A DNA stretch of 64,000 nucleotides from Mesostigma viride (GCA_009746045.1 RPFO01000065.1:3108851-3172850); one strand, 5' to 3'; counted from the first letter of the stretch, positions 13,601 to 25,079 are shown. A program made the numbers and translations. Notes: generated by a model from the sequence alone, not told the origin.

Positions 13601-16034
13601 GCCTGGGTAATAAGTTGTCGAGTGGTGGCCACACGTATAGACGGCTGCTGCCAATCGACATGGATTCAAGCAGCTGCCTACCCACATTGCAGGCATTCGC
13701 ATGCAGGCGGTTTTGTGCCTCGCTTTTTCCAACAGACCGTCATGGTGCTTCAGCACATTCCTTGATGTGGTTGTGTGTCGGGTTGGTAGCCACATACACT
13801 AGAAGCGGCAATCATGTGGGGAAAGCAACACAGTAGGATTGCCAACCATGTTGGTATGTTAGGACTAAACCACCTAGGGGTGAATGAATGAAGTATCCAC
13901 CAGTGTTTGGAATCGACGGATGAGCTGGCGCGCATGCTGGTGGCTGGGCATGCGACAAGAGGATGGGGAGCAGAATTGGGCATGTTCCTACCATGGACAT
14001 CCGGAAACATGGCTACAGGATTCTTTTACCCGTGCTTACCCCACATCGACTCCGTCAGTCGCCACATTTTGGCGTGCGATCGTTCCAGTCCCTTTGGCCT
14101 GTTGCTGCTCCCACGTGTGGTTTCTTTGCATGCAACGGCCAGCCCTTACCGTTAGTGTTAGCTGCCCGCGGCTTTCGCTTTGCTGCGTGGCTGCAGGCGG
14201 CGATGACGGTGGCGCGCTGGTCCAAGCACCTGGACTTGTACGCGCATCTGCAGGGTAATCTGCCAACTGCACAGCCAGGGGTCGGCATCGGGATGCCATC
14301 AAGCGCAGCTTGCCCCTGGCTACTGACAACTGGCGCATGTGCGACACCAGTGACAGCCAGCCATGCGTACTGCAAGCACAGCGCGCAGCAGGTTAGGGAC
14401 CGTGGCGCGCACACAGCCTTGTGTGATGCTCGCCAGCAGAAGCCAACACCCCAGGTGGCGTCTCCAGCGGTGGCAGAAACCGATGACCTGGTAACTGGCG
14501 CTCATTGACCAGTGCGCGTGCCATTTTGTTGCTAGTGTAGCGGCGGTTGTAGCCAGGAGAAGGTGGCAGGGGATGTAACGACGTGGATCCACCTGGCTGC
14601 ATCGCAGTGCCGGTCGCCTTGCCTAGGACAGTGCTCCATGCCTGGCGCCGCGCATGCCTACTTGTGGTTTCTCTCTGGGAGGCATCTCTGCACCCATGTG
14701 GTTGCTGCGGCTGACGCTGTGCAAGCCTGCCTCACGTCTTTTGTCACTGGCTACAGCCATTCCCTGGCTGCAGCCATGCGCCCAGTCGCACCATTTCCTG
14801 TAATGCGCCCCCCGCGCGCAGTAACCATGCCACTTTTCTGCGCGCGCAGTAACCATGCTTCCCCTCAGTCTTCCGTTGTTGCAGTGTGGCCCATGACCGC
14901 CATGTGCGAACCTGCATGTGTGGTGCCATGTTTCCTCTGCCTTGCACCTGTGTGTATTTTTGCATGGTAGCACGTGCCAGTCGTGCCTGACATCTATGCA
15001 ACACAGGGGTCGCGGGGGGGGGGGCGGCCGTTGAGGCCTGTGGGCGTCATCATTACGGTCTTGTGGGAGCAGGGTGTCCAGGGGAGGGTCCAGGGGAGGG
15101 ACGTTGTGTGTGAGGGTGCATCGCTCATGCGGACGTTCTGTGCAGGTTCCCCAGTAGGCGGCCCCTTTTCCTCCGAACATCTCAGTTACGCTCCCCGTAA
15201 ACGTAAACGTGTCACGTTGTGCTGCAGGACAAGGCACTGTGGAAGCTGGAGGCCATGCGCTGGGTGGGCAATAAGCTGTCCACGCCAACCAGTGGCCAGG
15301 AACTGACAGGCATCGCTGCAGCGCAGGGATCCGGTCTTCCGCTTGTGCGGGCGGACGGTCCCCACGGAGCCATGGATAGGACCGAGAATGCGGAGAACAT
15401 TTTCCTCGTGCAAGGGGCCAGGACGGAACAGACACCCAAGGGTGCGCTGATGGCAAGTGCGGTGGGCGGCCCTAACACCGCCACGGGGCGCATGGGTGTG
15501 TGTGACAGCGCTGCAGCTGGCCTGGCGCAGGCATCCCCGCTGGGCGGGTGCGGTGGGATGGGGACAGGGCTCGGCAGCGATGCCTACGAAGACAGTTTCG
15601 AGGACATTGAGGAGGACCTGGATGGTGAGGAGGGCGAGGGGGTGGTTGAGGAGGGAGAGGATATGGTTGAGGAGGGCGTGCAGCCTCTGCACTCGCATAG
15701 GATGGCTGCAGCATTCTACAAAGCCAAGGGGTCACAGGGACATGCGGAGGGTCACGGGCATGGAGTGGACGTCGAGGATGATGCCAACCACCTCATCTGG
15801 GGCCCGCTTGGTAGACAAGCACCGGCTGCTCCTTTGCCCGACGTAAGCGTGGGCTCCTATGGCCTGGACTATCGATCCAACACTGTCCAGGTAGGAGAGA
15901 GCCATGGGCTGAGGACAGGATCGATTGCTGCCCAGAGCCAGGGCCAGCTCGCGCGCAACGGCGCAGAGATGGACGGCTGCGGCAGTGAAGACAACACGGT
16001 TGACGGGCTTATCGCACGCCTCCAGTCGCACAAG
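10667..16034 (+). CDS. Unrecognised acidic multi-exon protein (partial model)
   Basis: Plus-strand exon-like segments with good splice borders. They are 10667-10748 (CAG before, GTGCGT after; 27 codons including VFVEEPNLTKIPWV), about 12454-12987 (GTGAGG donor; Ser/Asp/Glu-rich stretch SSSDDEDSDD), possibly an acidic stretch near 13210-13350, about 14197-14254, and 15228-16034 (269 codons, phase 0, GTGAGC donor). The last exon includes YEDSFEDIEEDLDGEEGE and further acidic runs. I recognise no domain; the product looks largely disordered. Joins between exons are not proven, intermediate exons may be missing, and neither a start nor a stop codon is assigned. The region could hold more than one gene. 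Confidence 0.4.
11383..11800. repeat. 34-36-bp minisatellite
   Basis: About twelve imperfect copies of a unit built on TGATGGCCTGGGGTTGGCTG followed by GTCCAACCACTAC. It lies in a presumed intron of the acidic gene. Variants alternate, suggesting duplication of pairs or triplets of units. Confidence 0.92.
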
Positions 16035-17066
16035 GTGAGCGTTGCCGGCATTCGCCATGTGGTCACGAGCGACGGTGCGTATGCGGGCAGCGTGCCGTCA
16101 TGAACAGGAAGCGTCCCACCGTCGACGCGCGGATGTAAGACGTGCAGCTTTGCTCCCTGCCTGTCTATAGAATCGGCATGTTTAAAATGGGCATATTCTG
16201 AGTGGGCATATGTGTGCTTGTCGTCGGCCCTGGTCAAGTTGATGGGGGTTTGTAGTAGGGTTGTGGCTGCACTGCTACCTAGCCCTGCTATGCAGCTGGC
16301 TGGCTGCTATGTGGCTACTATTAGGACCATCTATTCGGTAGGCAGGGAGCAAGTCTGTATGAAGGGCTGGCCTATGCCCATGCAGAGGGTGTGCTTATGC
16401 CCATGCAAACTGAGTGCTGCCGTCGTATTCTCCTCATTGCATGGGACTGGTATGATCATGGGCCACTTCCATGACACAGCATGTCTCCACTGAACGCAAG
16501 CGCAGAGAAGAATGTGATTCGCAACAAAACGTGAAATGGCATGCAGCACTTGATACACCTTTCACTTATCCCCTTTGTTTTTTGCTAACTCTGTGGTCAA
16601 CGGAGGAGCCTTTCACCAGATGTTTCATCAGTTGCTGTAAAGAACAGTTGCAAGCTGCATAGGACCGTACGCACCCACAAGGACACGAGCAAATAGTACC
16701 CTGCTGGCCCGTCCCCGTGTCGAGCACTTGTAGCCTGGAGCTGTGGTTCTGACCTCATCTGCTGCCCTTCTTGTCTCGTGCCCGGTCGGACACCCCCAGG
16801 AATGCCTGGCGCGAGAGATTGCGGAGGCGGCGCCTGTTCCATGGCGGCGGAGCGAAATGCCAGCCGAAGTTGCTTGACTGGGAATGGACTGGTGTTCAAT
16901 TGATGTATTCATGAAAACTGGCTTCAAATGGTGTCGCACTAGCCTAGGCATGCATGGCATCGTCAGCTGGTACGCTAGTAGCAGTCTAGTGTGCCGGGCG
17001 CCCCAGCCGTAGCAATTCGTCGGATATTTTTGTGGTTGCGTTAGAAGCTGTGCTGTGTTGACACTT
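16035..17066. other. No recognisable gene
   Basis: Downstream of the last exon-like segment of the acidic gene. No further coding exon with convincing borders was found; it may contain its missing 3' exons or untranslated region. Confidence 0.4.
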
Positions 17067-17068
17067 AG

Positions 17069-17143
<75 letters not shown>
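17067..17143. repeat. (ATT)n microsatellite
   Basis: About 25 copies of ATT. It abuts LINE-derived sequence that reads on the minus strand, so it may be the (AAT)n tail of that insertion (inference). Confidence 0.95.
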
Positions 17144-17144
17144 G

Positions 17145-17430
17145 AAACACGTGCTCCGGTTGGGGAGTCACGGATCAACCAAATGAAGTGCTTCCTCCCA
17201 GTGTGTGCACAGCAGCCGGAAGGGGGCAGAGCCCCCCACTTCCCTCATGCCACTGGCATGCCACAGGTGCGGTTGGATCGACACGACTAAATGATCTGGT
17301 ATCCACTGTGGGTGCACTAAGACCCTTGCAGTGCATGTCTGTGGAGACGGGAGCAAACAAGCAGCTAAGTGCTGGCTATAGGCGCCATATAGGCATTGCT
17401 ATTCCGTCTACCATGCATTAGCATTGCACA
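17145..17430. repeat. Dispersed transposon-derived repeat, copy 1
   Basis: Shares GTGCTCCGGTTGGGGAGTC, the CCCTCATGCC...GGCATGCCAC block and the GGAGACGGGAGCAA block, in order, with 21700-22010. Both copies lie next to LINE fragments, so this is probably untranslated or degraded LINE sequence. Confidence 0.7.
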
Positions 17431-17463
17431 TGGTATGTCTGAGTGTGTCCCAGGTGGTATGCA

Positions 17464-17745
17464 TCACACAAAAGTGGATATTGCTACAATTGGTGACCAG
17501 TGAATATCTAGCCCGCGGGGGGCTTCCACAGCTGGTTGTTGACCATCAGGTTCCCACCCCTCCAGAAAACCTTGCACATGGGCTTCGTGGGGTCTTGGTT
17601 GTGGCGGAGGTATTCCTGCCACATGCAGGTCACGTCGCTGCTGCTGATGAGATGGGGTCACGTCGTCATCCAGCGTCCAGGGGAGGTCGTGCAACTTCTA
17701 GTTGCGGCAAGAGAGGAACAGCCGCCTATCCTCCATGGAGCTGAA
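17464..17745 (-). pseudogene. L1-like ORF1 protein, C-terminal fragment
   Basis: The minus strand encodes, across one frameshift, a block beginning PWTLDDDVTPSHQQQRRD and continuing into a tryptophan-rich tail ending NNQLWKPPAG. It matches the better copy at 27380-27562 (SWSLDDDLTPAQQQQRRD ... NKKLWKPPRA). In L1-type ORF1 proteins this region is the C-terminal domain after the RNA-recognition fold. The copy is frameshifted and truncated. Confidence 0.6.
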
Positions 17746-18514
17746 GCCGCTAGGTGAGCAGGACTGGTGGGGGGGGCGCCTCAAGTGTCCCGTGTGTTGA
17801 TCGACAAGCAGTGAGCACTTCATGGCACTGTGTACCCATACTTTAGGAAGCGAAACATTCATAAGGTGACGCTGAGCACACGTACGATCGTACCATTACC
17901 GACATTGTCCTTTGCCCCGTGGCGCAAGAAAGATCAACCTTCCATGGAATAATAAGATGCGCATCCCGCGAGCCTGGAAAGTGTCTTACCGATTATCACG
18001 GAGTAAGTAAGTACTTGTAAGTCTTGTAATCGGTGAGTCCTACCGATTATGACGGAGACCTTGCCGAAACCCTGCAATTTTTTTAAAGCTTTACTAATAA
18101 CAATTTAAACACGTGAATTAATTAATTAATTAATTAATTAATTTGGGACATAAACTCCGTTGGGAGTACATGTAGCACATATCCCTGAGAAGGGGCATAT
18201 GGCTTTTAATACATTCTGAGCTACTTCCTGCAAGGGACGTAGGGATGTAAGCTACACATGCTCTAGGTGCACCAAGGGCCGGCACCTGAACCACCATGAT
18301 CTCTCAAAGCGCAAGGGGCGCCTGCCATGGGGTGTAAGATCATAATGGCTATACAAGCGCTAGGGCATGGCTTCTCAGCAGAGAGTGACTCTCTGCATAG
18401 GCAGAGTTTGGCTAAATTCTTAATGCAACATCCATGGGGAGTCCCATTATAGGCAGAGCTTGGCTAAATGCTGAAGGCATCATCGATCCATTGAATTTTA
18501 AAAAAATAAATTAT

Positions 18515-18960
18515 AGCATGAGTCCTCCGTTGGGAGATCATGTAGCACATATTCCTTGCTGGATGGGTGGAGGTGGGCGAAGCCGCGTAATCGAACTAAG
18601 CTAACTCTATAGCTATCTAGTCTAGAAAATCCTAACTACACTACTCAGCAAAGCGCCGGCCCCAAGGTTCCGCTTGGGGGGAGGGGGCTTGCCCACAGGG
18701 GCTGGCGTGTGAGCCTGGACAATCTTCTGCCACCTCTTCTTGCTCTGCATAGCAGTTCAAACAAGACAGAGGGAGTGAATGCGGTGGTCAAACTGAGCTG
18801 GGACTATTAGGTCAGCCAGCAACATCTGAATGTACATAGTTCATGGCAGGCTTACCCAGCTTTCTAGTTAATGTCCTTGGGGCCAGGCCAGGTCAGGATG
18901 TGCCGCCCTGGTTGGCATCATCCATGGGGGGCCATTATGCATGGGCGCACATGCGCGTAG
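18515..18960. repeat. Dispersed LINE-like repeat A, copy 1
   Basis: Begins at CTCCGTTGGGAGATCATG and runs through GGTGGGCGAAGCCGCG and CAGCAAAGCGCCG to GTCCTTGGGGCCAGGCCAGG. Copies lie at 22085-22560 and 53145-53800. The minus strand carries broken protein-like sequence (KKRWQKIVQAHTPAPVGKPP), so it is probably degraded LINE ORF sequence. Confidence 0.75.
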
Positions 18961-19599
18961 GCCACGTGCTAGGCTAAGCCTGACTAGTCTACACTACTAA
19001 CACGTGCATCCTTGACGCTAATTGAAGCCACACAAACTGACAATCACCGCTGGCCACCAGCGTGAATTCTAATTTATTCCTCTCGACCAAAATCTCACTT
19101 GGACCCCCGTGGCGATGGTCATCAATAAAATCATCAACACTGCAAACAGCTATATAGCAAAATGCACGAACTCCGCTATGACTAGTAACATCATAAGCTC
19201 ATCATCTTTAATATTCGCACATTTTCTCTGTAATCCGTGAGCTATCTTTTTCTAGTCTGCCTGTTCAAAAGCACGTTGCCATGGCCAACTCCGGTTGGGG
19301 TGCGCGCAGTACCGTGCACTACTTTACGGTACCGGACGGGTACCCCGAATTTTTGCGCCGCCAAAAAATTCGCGCCGGGACCGTCACCTAAATATATAGT
19401 AGTATTAAAAATTATAATATATAAATACTTACATCGTGCGGAGTGATCATCATCGTCAGTGACAGCCAAACATAACCAAAGCCAACGCTAACAAGAGATA
19501 CCACTACAAAATACTAACTACAAGCCGGCATGGGACACTCCGGCCTCACCTTGGAACGAAGAAAAATGCAGCCTAATAACCGTGATGCGCCGCCATAAG

Positions 19600-19750
19600 T
19601 CATGGCCCGCGTGCGGTGGAGCAGGATGTCAGCGCCACTAAAGCCCGTGGGTAAGCTCTACCGAAAGGCAGTTGGACATCAGGCGTTGGCGCAGGTCTGA
19701 CGTCCACCTGGGTCCGCGCCGACCCACACTGTAGGGGGGCCCCCGCTGGC
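19600..19750 (-). pseudogene. RLE-LINE fragment, downstream half split by hAT
   Basis: On the minus strand this sequence continues the endonuclease-domain copy found at 21456-21680. The codons around QRAP...RWTSDLRQRL correspond to the QRAPWSARTWTSYWRQRL segment of the intact-looking copy near 24.8 kb. The continuity is broken exactly where the hAT-like element sits. Confidence 0.6.
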
Positions 19751-21455
19751 CAGTGTGAGCCAATACGGCAAATATACGGCAATACGACAAAACCTCGGCG
19801 TATTGCGTATTTCGTATTATACGCGTATTATACGCGTATTATACGCCAAAAGCTCAAAAAGTGTTTTTTTGACCGGAAAAGTGGATTTTAAAATAGGATA
19901 AAATATTCTAAGGTGTTTATCCCATGGGTGTGCCTCTCAAAAACTCTAGCTTATGTCTCAAACTTGATGAATACCAATGCAATGCACGTAGAGGTCATAG
20001 CCTATTGACACTCACTTGGTTGTCTATAGTTGCATGTTCAAAGTGTGATATATACTCACCCATTTGTAATTGAACTAATCTTTATTCCATGCATACAATG
20101 TCATGCACCATGCCCTACTAAACACAATTGCAGGCAGCCATGCATACCATGACATTAATTTATTAATGCTAATTGACGTGATTCTTTATTCCTTAATTAT
20201 GACAACCATTAATTTATTGCTAAGTCATACGGCAAGAAGGTCCAGTTCCTCCACCCAGAAGCCCAAAAGGCCAAAACCCACATGGCAATAAACAAATGCA
20301 GGTAGCATCACCACCCATGCCATGAACATGCATCATGATGAGATGTAAAATCCCATCTATCTTAAGTTCTAGAGACATGCATCATTGCAGCAGGCAACCA
20401 CCATGCCATACACTGTCATGCACCATGCCATAAACACATATGCAGGCAGCCACCTGACCACGCCATACATACAACGTCATGCACCATCATATGAGATGTA
20501 AAATCCTATCTATCTACAGTTCTGCTTGCTGTTGTGAAGAGCCAACCTGGGCGTCGTGCCACTCAGAGGCGCTGCCCTCCACGAGGCCATCCCAGTTGAG
20601 TCGCTGCCGGCCTGCCGCTTGATCACGAGCTCCACATGGTCCGCTTGGCCACGCCTCTTCAGGTCCTTGGCCCTGAAAATCCCCTGCAAATACACCCTAT
20701 ATGCCTTCGGCGGATTGGGGGAAGGCTTCACATCCCGGCACCAAGGCTTGCCCACGATGTGGAGCTTTGCCCTAGTGGCGCTCCCCTTCCAGGTAATGCC
20801 GCACTGAAGGCAGGATTGCTTGTAGTTGTTCGTCAGCAGGCCGTTCACTACAATGCGCTCCTTCTTGACGAACTCCCAAACGGCAGCCTTGGCCCGCTTT
20901 GCATCACCATCCCCCTCGTCCCCACTGCATGTTGTCGGGGCCAGTAGTAGGCTCCTCGTCCCCACCGTCATTGTTGTCGGCATCATCATCTAGCTCCAAG
21001 CTAGCAAGATGTCGTGCTCGGGCCACTTCGTACTCCGACTCTGACATGTCATCGTAGTTTATTCCGAGGACCGTCAGGTTCCTTGCCTCGACCGTGCGCC
21101 ATCGCTCTAGTTTCCATGCAGCTAGTAAATGCCAGCACTGAGCTACCAAACTGCCCGGTACACAGGCGGCAGCACCTTTTGCATATAGTGTTCGGCCTCA
21201 GGCCTCAGCTTCGGTAGCGGCGGTTACTTTTGGCGCGCAGCTGGGCTGTCGGCTGCATGATGAGCTACGCCAAAACTAGCTCTGGCGCCAAATTCCGGTG
21301 CCGGGCGCTGTATGATACGCGAAAAATACGTATTATGCGCCGTATTTGCGATGAGAACGCAATACGCGTATTTCTAGTACGTTAGTACGCCAAACCCCGC
21401 CGTATTGTATAATACGGCGTATTTACCGTATTATACGGCGTATTGGCGTTCACTG
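19751..21455 (-). mobile_element. Degenerate hAT-like DNA transposon
   Basis: A 1705-bp insertion with ends CAGTGTGAGCCAATACGGC and, at the other end reversed, CAGTGAACGCCAATACGCC (about 15 of 19 bases shared). It is flanked by an exact 8-bp duplication CCGCTGGC at 19743-19750 and 21456-21463. CAGTG-type ends with 8-bp duplications are typical of hAT elements. Subterminal regions are packed with palindromic TATTATACG/TACGCGTA motifs. A minus-strand remnant at about 20510-21149 encodes a possible BED-type zinc finger (CLQCGITWKGSATRAKLH...C) after an acidic stretch, in two frames. No catalytic domain is visible, so it is an internally deleted copy. Confidence 0.82.
20510..21149 (-). pseudogene. 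BED-zinc-finger remnant of hAT transposase
   Basis: An upstream frame (21149-20904) carries DDMSESEYEVARARHL and an acidic DDDADNNDGGDEE stretch. After a frameshift near 20925-20940 a second frame (to 20510) has CLQCGITWKGSATRAKLH and a following Cys, the Cys/His spacing of a BED-like DNA-binding finger. The dimerisation and catalytic parts of a hAT transposase are absent. Assignment rests on the finger plus its position inside hAT-like ends. Confidence 0.5.
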
Positions 21456-21680
21456 CCGCTGGCCCTCCAGGTCCAGGCGGTCCTCCTGGAGCCGGCACTG
21501 ACACTCGATCCAAGAGAAGCCGGCGGTCAGGGGTCCCGGCCATGGCCCCGACCTTCATCCGGTTCAAGACAAAGGGCACCACACGATGGTGCCCGCGACG
21601 TCGCCAAACGGGCGCCGTGAGCTTGGCCCGCTCAGCCCTATCCGCCGTGTATCCCACCGCCTGGGATGCACCAACCACAT
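21456..21680 (-). pseudogene. RLE-LINE fragment, upstream half split by hAT
   Basis: The minus strand encodes GYTADRAERAKL and HHRVVPFVL followed by frameshifted sequence. It matches the restriction-like endonuclease region of the copy at 24030-24884 (AGYTADRAERAKLLAYGDVG). It continues at 19750 on the other side of the hAT insertion. Confidence 0.65.
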
Positions 21681-21699
21681 TAATTTAATGCCATTAATT

Positions 21700-22060
21700 A
21701 TGTGCTCGGCTCCCGTTGGGGAGTCGCATGCAGAGCACCGGAGTGCTTTTAATCCCTGAGTGTGCACAACGGGCAGGGCTGGGTCAGAGACCCCCCTATT
21801 CCCTCATGCCTCAGGCATGCCACATGCAGGGGCCCCTAAGCAGGGCCGCGCTCAAATATCGGACCCGTCTAAATAGATAACTAAACGATCCGGGGGGCAT
21901 CCGGCCCCACGTGCCGATGCAATGCATGACCCGCGTGTGAGCATTACATAATAATTACTATGGAGACGCGAGCAATTATACAAGCTCGGTGCTAGGCGAT
22001 CTCGACGCATAGCTAGGCTGTCGGATGTCTGTTAGCAAATTAAATTAACTATACTATAAA
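21700..22060. repeat. Dispersed transposon-derived repeat, copy 2
   Basis: Second copy of the family seen at 17145-17430, with the GTTGGGGAGTC, CCTCATGCC...GCATGCCAC and GGAGACGCGAGCAA blocks in the same order. Confidence 0.7.
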
Positions 22061-22084
22061 TATACTATGCATGCAAATGAAACA

Positions 22085-22560
22085 TGACTCCGTTGGGAGA
22101 TCATGTGGCCAGCACATATTCCCTTGCTGGATGGATATGGAGGTGGGCGAAGCCGCGAGAACCAAACTAAGCTAACAGTAAGCTAGTCTAGAAGGTCTAC
22201 CCTAACTACGCTACTCAGCAAAGCGCCCCTTCCGCTTGGGGGGAGGGGGCTCAGTGCCTGGCACAGGGGCTGGCATGTGAGCCTGGACAATCGTCTTCCA
22301 CCTCTTCTTGTTCTGCATAGCAGTCCAAGCAAGAGAGAGGGAGTGAATGACTGAATGCAGTGCTCAATTAACTTAGCTGGGACCACTACTGCGACTGCTG
22401 TGTGTAGTTCATGGCAGGTTTACCCAGCTTTCTAGGAATGTCCTTGGGGCCAGGCCAGGTCAGGAAGTGCTGCGGCTGCGGGCTGCCCTGGTACACTCAC
22501 ATTGGCCAAGCCGCTGGGGGCCAGCCACTACCAAGGGCGGTGTCTACCTGACTGGTGCGA
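22085..22560. repeat. Dispersed LINE-like repeat A, copy 2
   Basis: Aligns to 18515-18960 over its length, including CTCCGTTGGGAGATCATG, GGAGGTGGGCGAAGCCGCG and GTCCTTGGGGCCAGGCCAGG. It also carries about 60 more bases, shared with 53700-53800, at its right end. Confidence 0.75.
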
Positions 22561-22759
22561 GAAAGATGTCTTATACGAAATTATGCTATCCTACGCTGCC
22601 TAATCTCGTCCGAAATGCGAGGCATACCCTGACACGAAGACTCTAATGACCTATGTATGGAAAACCCTACATTCAGGACGTGTGTCGATTGTCGAAGCAT
22701 CCTGTAAAACGCGTGCCGTCCACTGACCATCGTGTCCGTGACCGTCCATGCCTCGGCGC

Positions 22760-22920
22760 CATATATATATTCATTGAGAATGATAGATTACGGAGGTGAG
22801 ATAGGCATGCAACATAAGGAAAAACCCGAGAACTGGGAGAATAACCCTGAAGAAATTAATAGTAATCTGACACAGACATCCAAGGATCACGCCAGCGGCA
22901 CAAGGTACAACTAACTATAC
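22760..22920. repeat. Dispersed repeat B, copy 1
   Basis: The block with ATTGAGAATGATAGATTACG and GGAGGTGAGATAGGCATGCAA is found inverted at 23905-23950 and 28165-28225. The adjoining CTGACACAGACATCCAAGG block is inverted at about 28030-28050. It flanks LINE fragments each time. Confidence 0.75.
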
Positions 22921-22979
22921 ATCACAAAACTACACGCAGCAACAGCGCTGCCGGCCCACCATGCAGGCCTGGAAGGAAT

Positions 22980-23795
22980 CTAGACCGCATGGGTCGCGAC
23001 AAAGTCGGCCCGGGTGCGGCGGAATAACACATCAGCCACGGTGCGAGTGAGGGCGAGTGACAGACGCTGCCGCCAATACGAGGACCACGTGCGGGCCGAC
23101 CACGGGGCGGTCTGACCCTCGAGGTCGAGGCGGTCTTCACGGCGCTGGCAGCACTCGTGGAAAAACTCCGCTGTCTTGGGGCCCATGGCCCCGAACTCCT
23201 CAAGGACAAAGGGGATGACCCGGTGGGGCCCCACATTGCCGTAGGAGGCAAACTTGTCGCGCTCAGCCACAGCGGCAGCAGCGCCGGCATCCACAGCCGC
23301 CCGGAGGATGTGGCGACCGGAAAGCGGCCGAGCCACGGAGACATCGATGAGCAGGTGGCAACCCTGCCCGTCGTAGTCAAGCACGGTAATGTCGGGGCGG
23401 TGGTTGGGTGAGTAGAGGGCGGCCCCATCCGCGTCCTCGCACTTAATGGTGGAGTGGGGAAAGACCGACCGAACCATGGCACACACCACCCGGAGGAGAG
23501 CGGTATGGAGATAGAGGAACCAGTTCTGGTTCTGCTGGCCACCCATGCACGCGATGTAGTGCGTCCCAGTAGTATCCAGAGCAAGCCCGCAGCTGCCGCA
23601 GGACGCACCCGCCGTGATGAGAGGTTGCGGGGCAAAGAGCTGGTGGCGGAGAGCGATGGCGTAAAGGGCCGGAACCAGTGTGAACAAAGGGCTCATGGGG
23701 AGGGCGCGCAGGAATGCGGACCCCACGCTCCCCTCAAGGGAAACGGAGTGAAGCCAAGCCTTCCCCTGATCGTTCAAGCTCGCATGCAGACCCAT
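22980..23795 (-). pseudogene. Non-LTR retrotransposon RLE domain, 5'-truncated
   Basis: The minus strand gives about 270 uninterrupted codons. In order: the end of a reverse-transcriptase-linked region (LNDQGKAWLHS...FLRALPM), a CCHC zinc knuckle (CGSCGLALDTTGTHYIAC), then a PD-(D/E)xK-like block NHRPDITVLDYDG followed by HLLIDVSVARPL and a lysine/tyrosine segment AERDKFASYG, then a Trp-rich tail. A CCHC knuckle plus R-PD-x-D is the arrangement of the restriction-like endonuclease of RLE-type LINEs. The reverse transcriptase proper is missing, so this is a 5'-truncated insertion with an intact 3' reading frame. Confidence 0.75.
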
Positions 23796-23830
23796 CCAGT
23801 CGGCACAGTGTAGTATATATATGTGAGTAC

Positions 23831-23900
23831 CTGGGCGTTTGCTTTGGTTTGAGTGATTTCACTCTGCTGTAAGTCATTATATTTTTAATATATATGTGAG
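23831..23900 (+). repeat. LINE tail direct repeat, copy 1
   Basis: A 70-bp sequence starting CTGGGCGTTTGCTTTGG and ending TATATATGTGAG, repeated at 24961-25030 with one difference. The second copy follows the stop codon of the plus-strand LINE at 24884, so this one may be the tail of another, almost wholly truncated insertion. Confidence 0.85.
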
Positions 23901-23984
23901 TCCTTACGTTGCATGCCTATCTCACCTCCGTAATCTATCATTCTCAATTGAATATATATATATATGTGAGCTCCCTCGGTCGCC

Positions 23985-24884
23985 TCCGTTCAATCTCCCG
24001 CCGCATTCCCTGCTCGCGTCATCGATAAACACCAGAAAACCTACGCGGGTATTCTGCACACGGCTGATTGGATTGCTCTTTTCGCGGACCTCAACGCCCA
24101 GGGACGTGCGTGGCTGTTCTCGCTTTCCTTGCGGAGTGTGGGCTCGGCGTACCTTCGTGCTCTTCCCATGGCCCCCCCATTCGCCTTGGCTCCCAGCCAC
24201 TACTCGGTGGCGCTCCGGCACCAGCTATTTGCCCCGCAGCCTCTTGTTCCGGCCGGGCGGCCTTGTGGTAGCTGTGGGCAGCCGCTGGATCCCACGGGGA
24301 CTCACTACCTTGCCTGCATGGGGGGCCAACAGAATCAGAATTGGTATTTGTATTTGCACACTGTCCTCCTGACGGTGGTGCTCGCCATGATTCGGTCGGT
24401 TTTCCCCCACGCGAACATCCGGTCCGAGGATGCGGATGGCGCTGCCTTCTATTCCCCCAACCACCGGCCTGACATCGTGGTGCTGGACTTTGAGGGGGGT
24501 GGCCGGCATCTGCTTATTGACGTTTCGGTGGCGCGGCCCTTGGCTCTTAGCCACGTGGCTGGGGCCTCCCTCACGGCAGGTTACACGGCGGACCGGGCGG
24601 AGCGGGCCAAGCTCCTGGCCTACGGCGACGTCGGGCACCATCGTGTGGTGCCCTTTGTCCTGGAGGAGTTTGGGGCCATGGGGCCCCTGACCTCCGCCTT
24701 CTTCAAGGAGTGTTGCCGGCTCCGGGAGGACCGGCTGGACCTGGAGGGCCAGCGGGCCCCATGGTCGGCGCGGACCTGGACGTCATATTGGCGTCAGCGC
24801 TTGTCGGTGGCGCTGACTCGGGCCATGGCTGACATCATGCTCCGCCGTACGCGGGCTGATTTTGCGGTGCAGCAGGGCTATTAG
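23985..24884 (+). pseudogene. Non-LTR retrotransposon RLE domain, best copy
   Basis: An open plus-strand frame runs from about 23985 to the stop at 24884 (about 300 codons). Segments in order: ADWIALFADLNAQGRAW, RALPMAPPFALAP, a CCHC knuckle CGSCGQPLDPTGTHYLAC, the endonuclease core NHRPDIVVLDFEG then HLLIDVSVARP, AERAKLLAYG, and the tail SARTWTSYWRQRL...RADFAVQQGY. It is about 70 percent similar to the minus-strand copy at 22980-23795, so at least two lineages are present. It lacks the reverse transcriptase and is a 5'-truncated element followed by the 70-bp tail at 24961. Confidence 0.78.
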
Positions 24885-24960
24885 GTTCCTCCCGTTAGGC
24901 GTTTCCATTGGTCTTATCGTAGTATAGAGCTTTGACATGGCTCTGTATATAGGTTTATAG

Positions 24961-25030
24961 CTGGGCGTTTGCTTTGGTTTGAGTGATTTCACTCTGCTGT
25001 AAGTAATTATATTTTTAATATATATGTGAG
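24961..25030 (+). repeat. LINE tail direct repeat, copy 2
   Basis: 70-bp repeat of 23831-23900, about 75 bases past the stop codon of the LINE fragment; it probably belongs to that element's 3' end. Confidence 0.85.
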
Positions 25031-25079
25031 TACCGTGAGGACCAGGACATTGAAGAGCACGCGCTTGCGCGGTGCTCGC

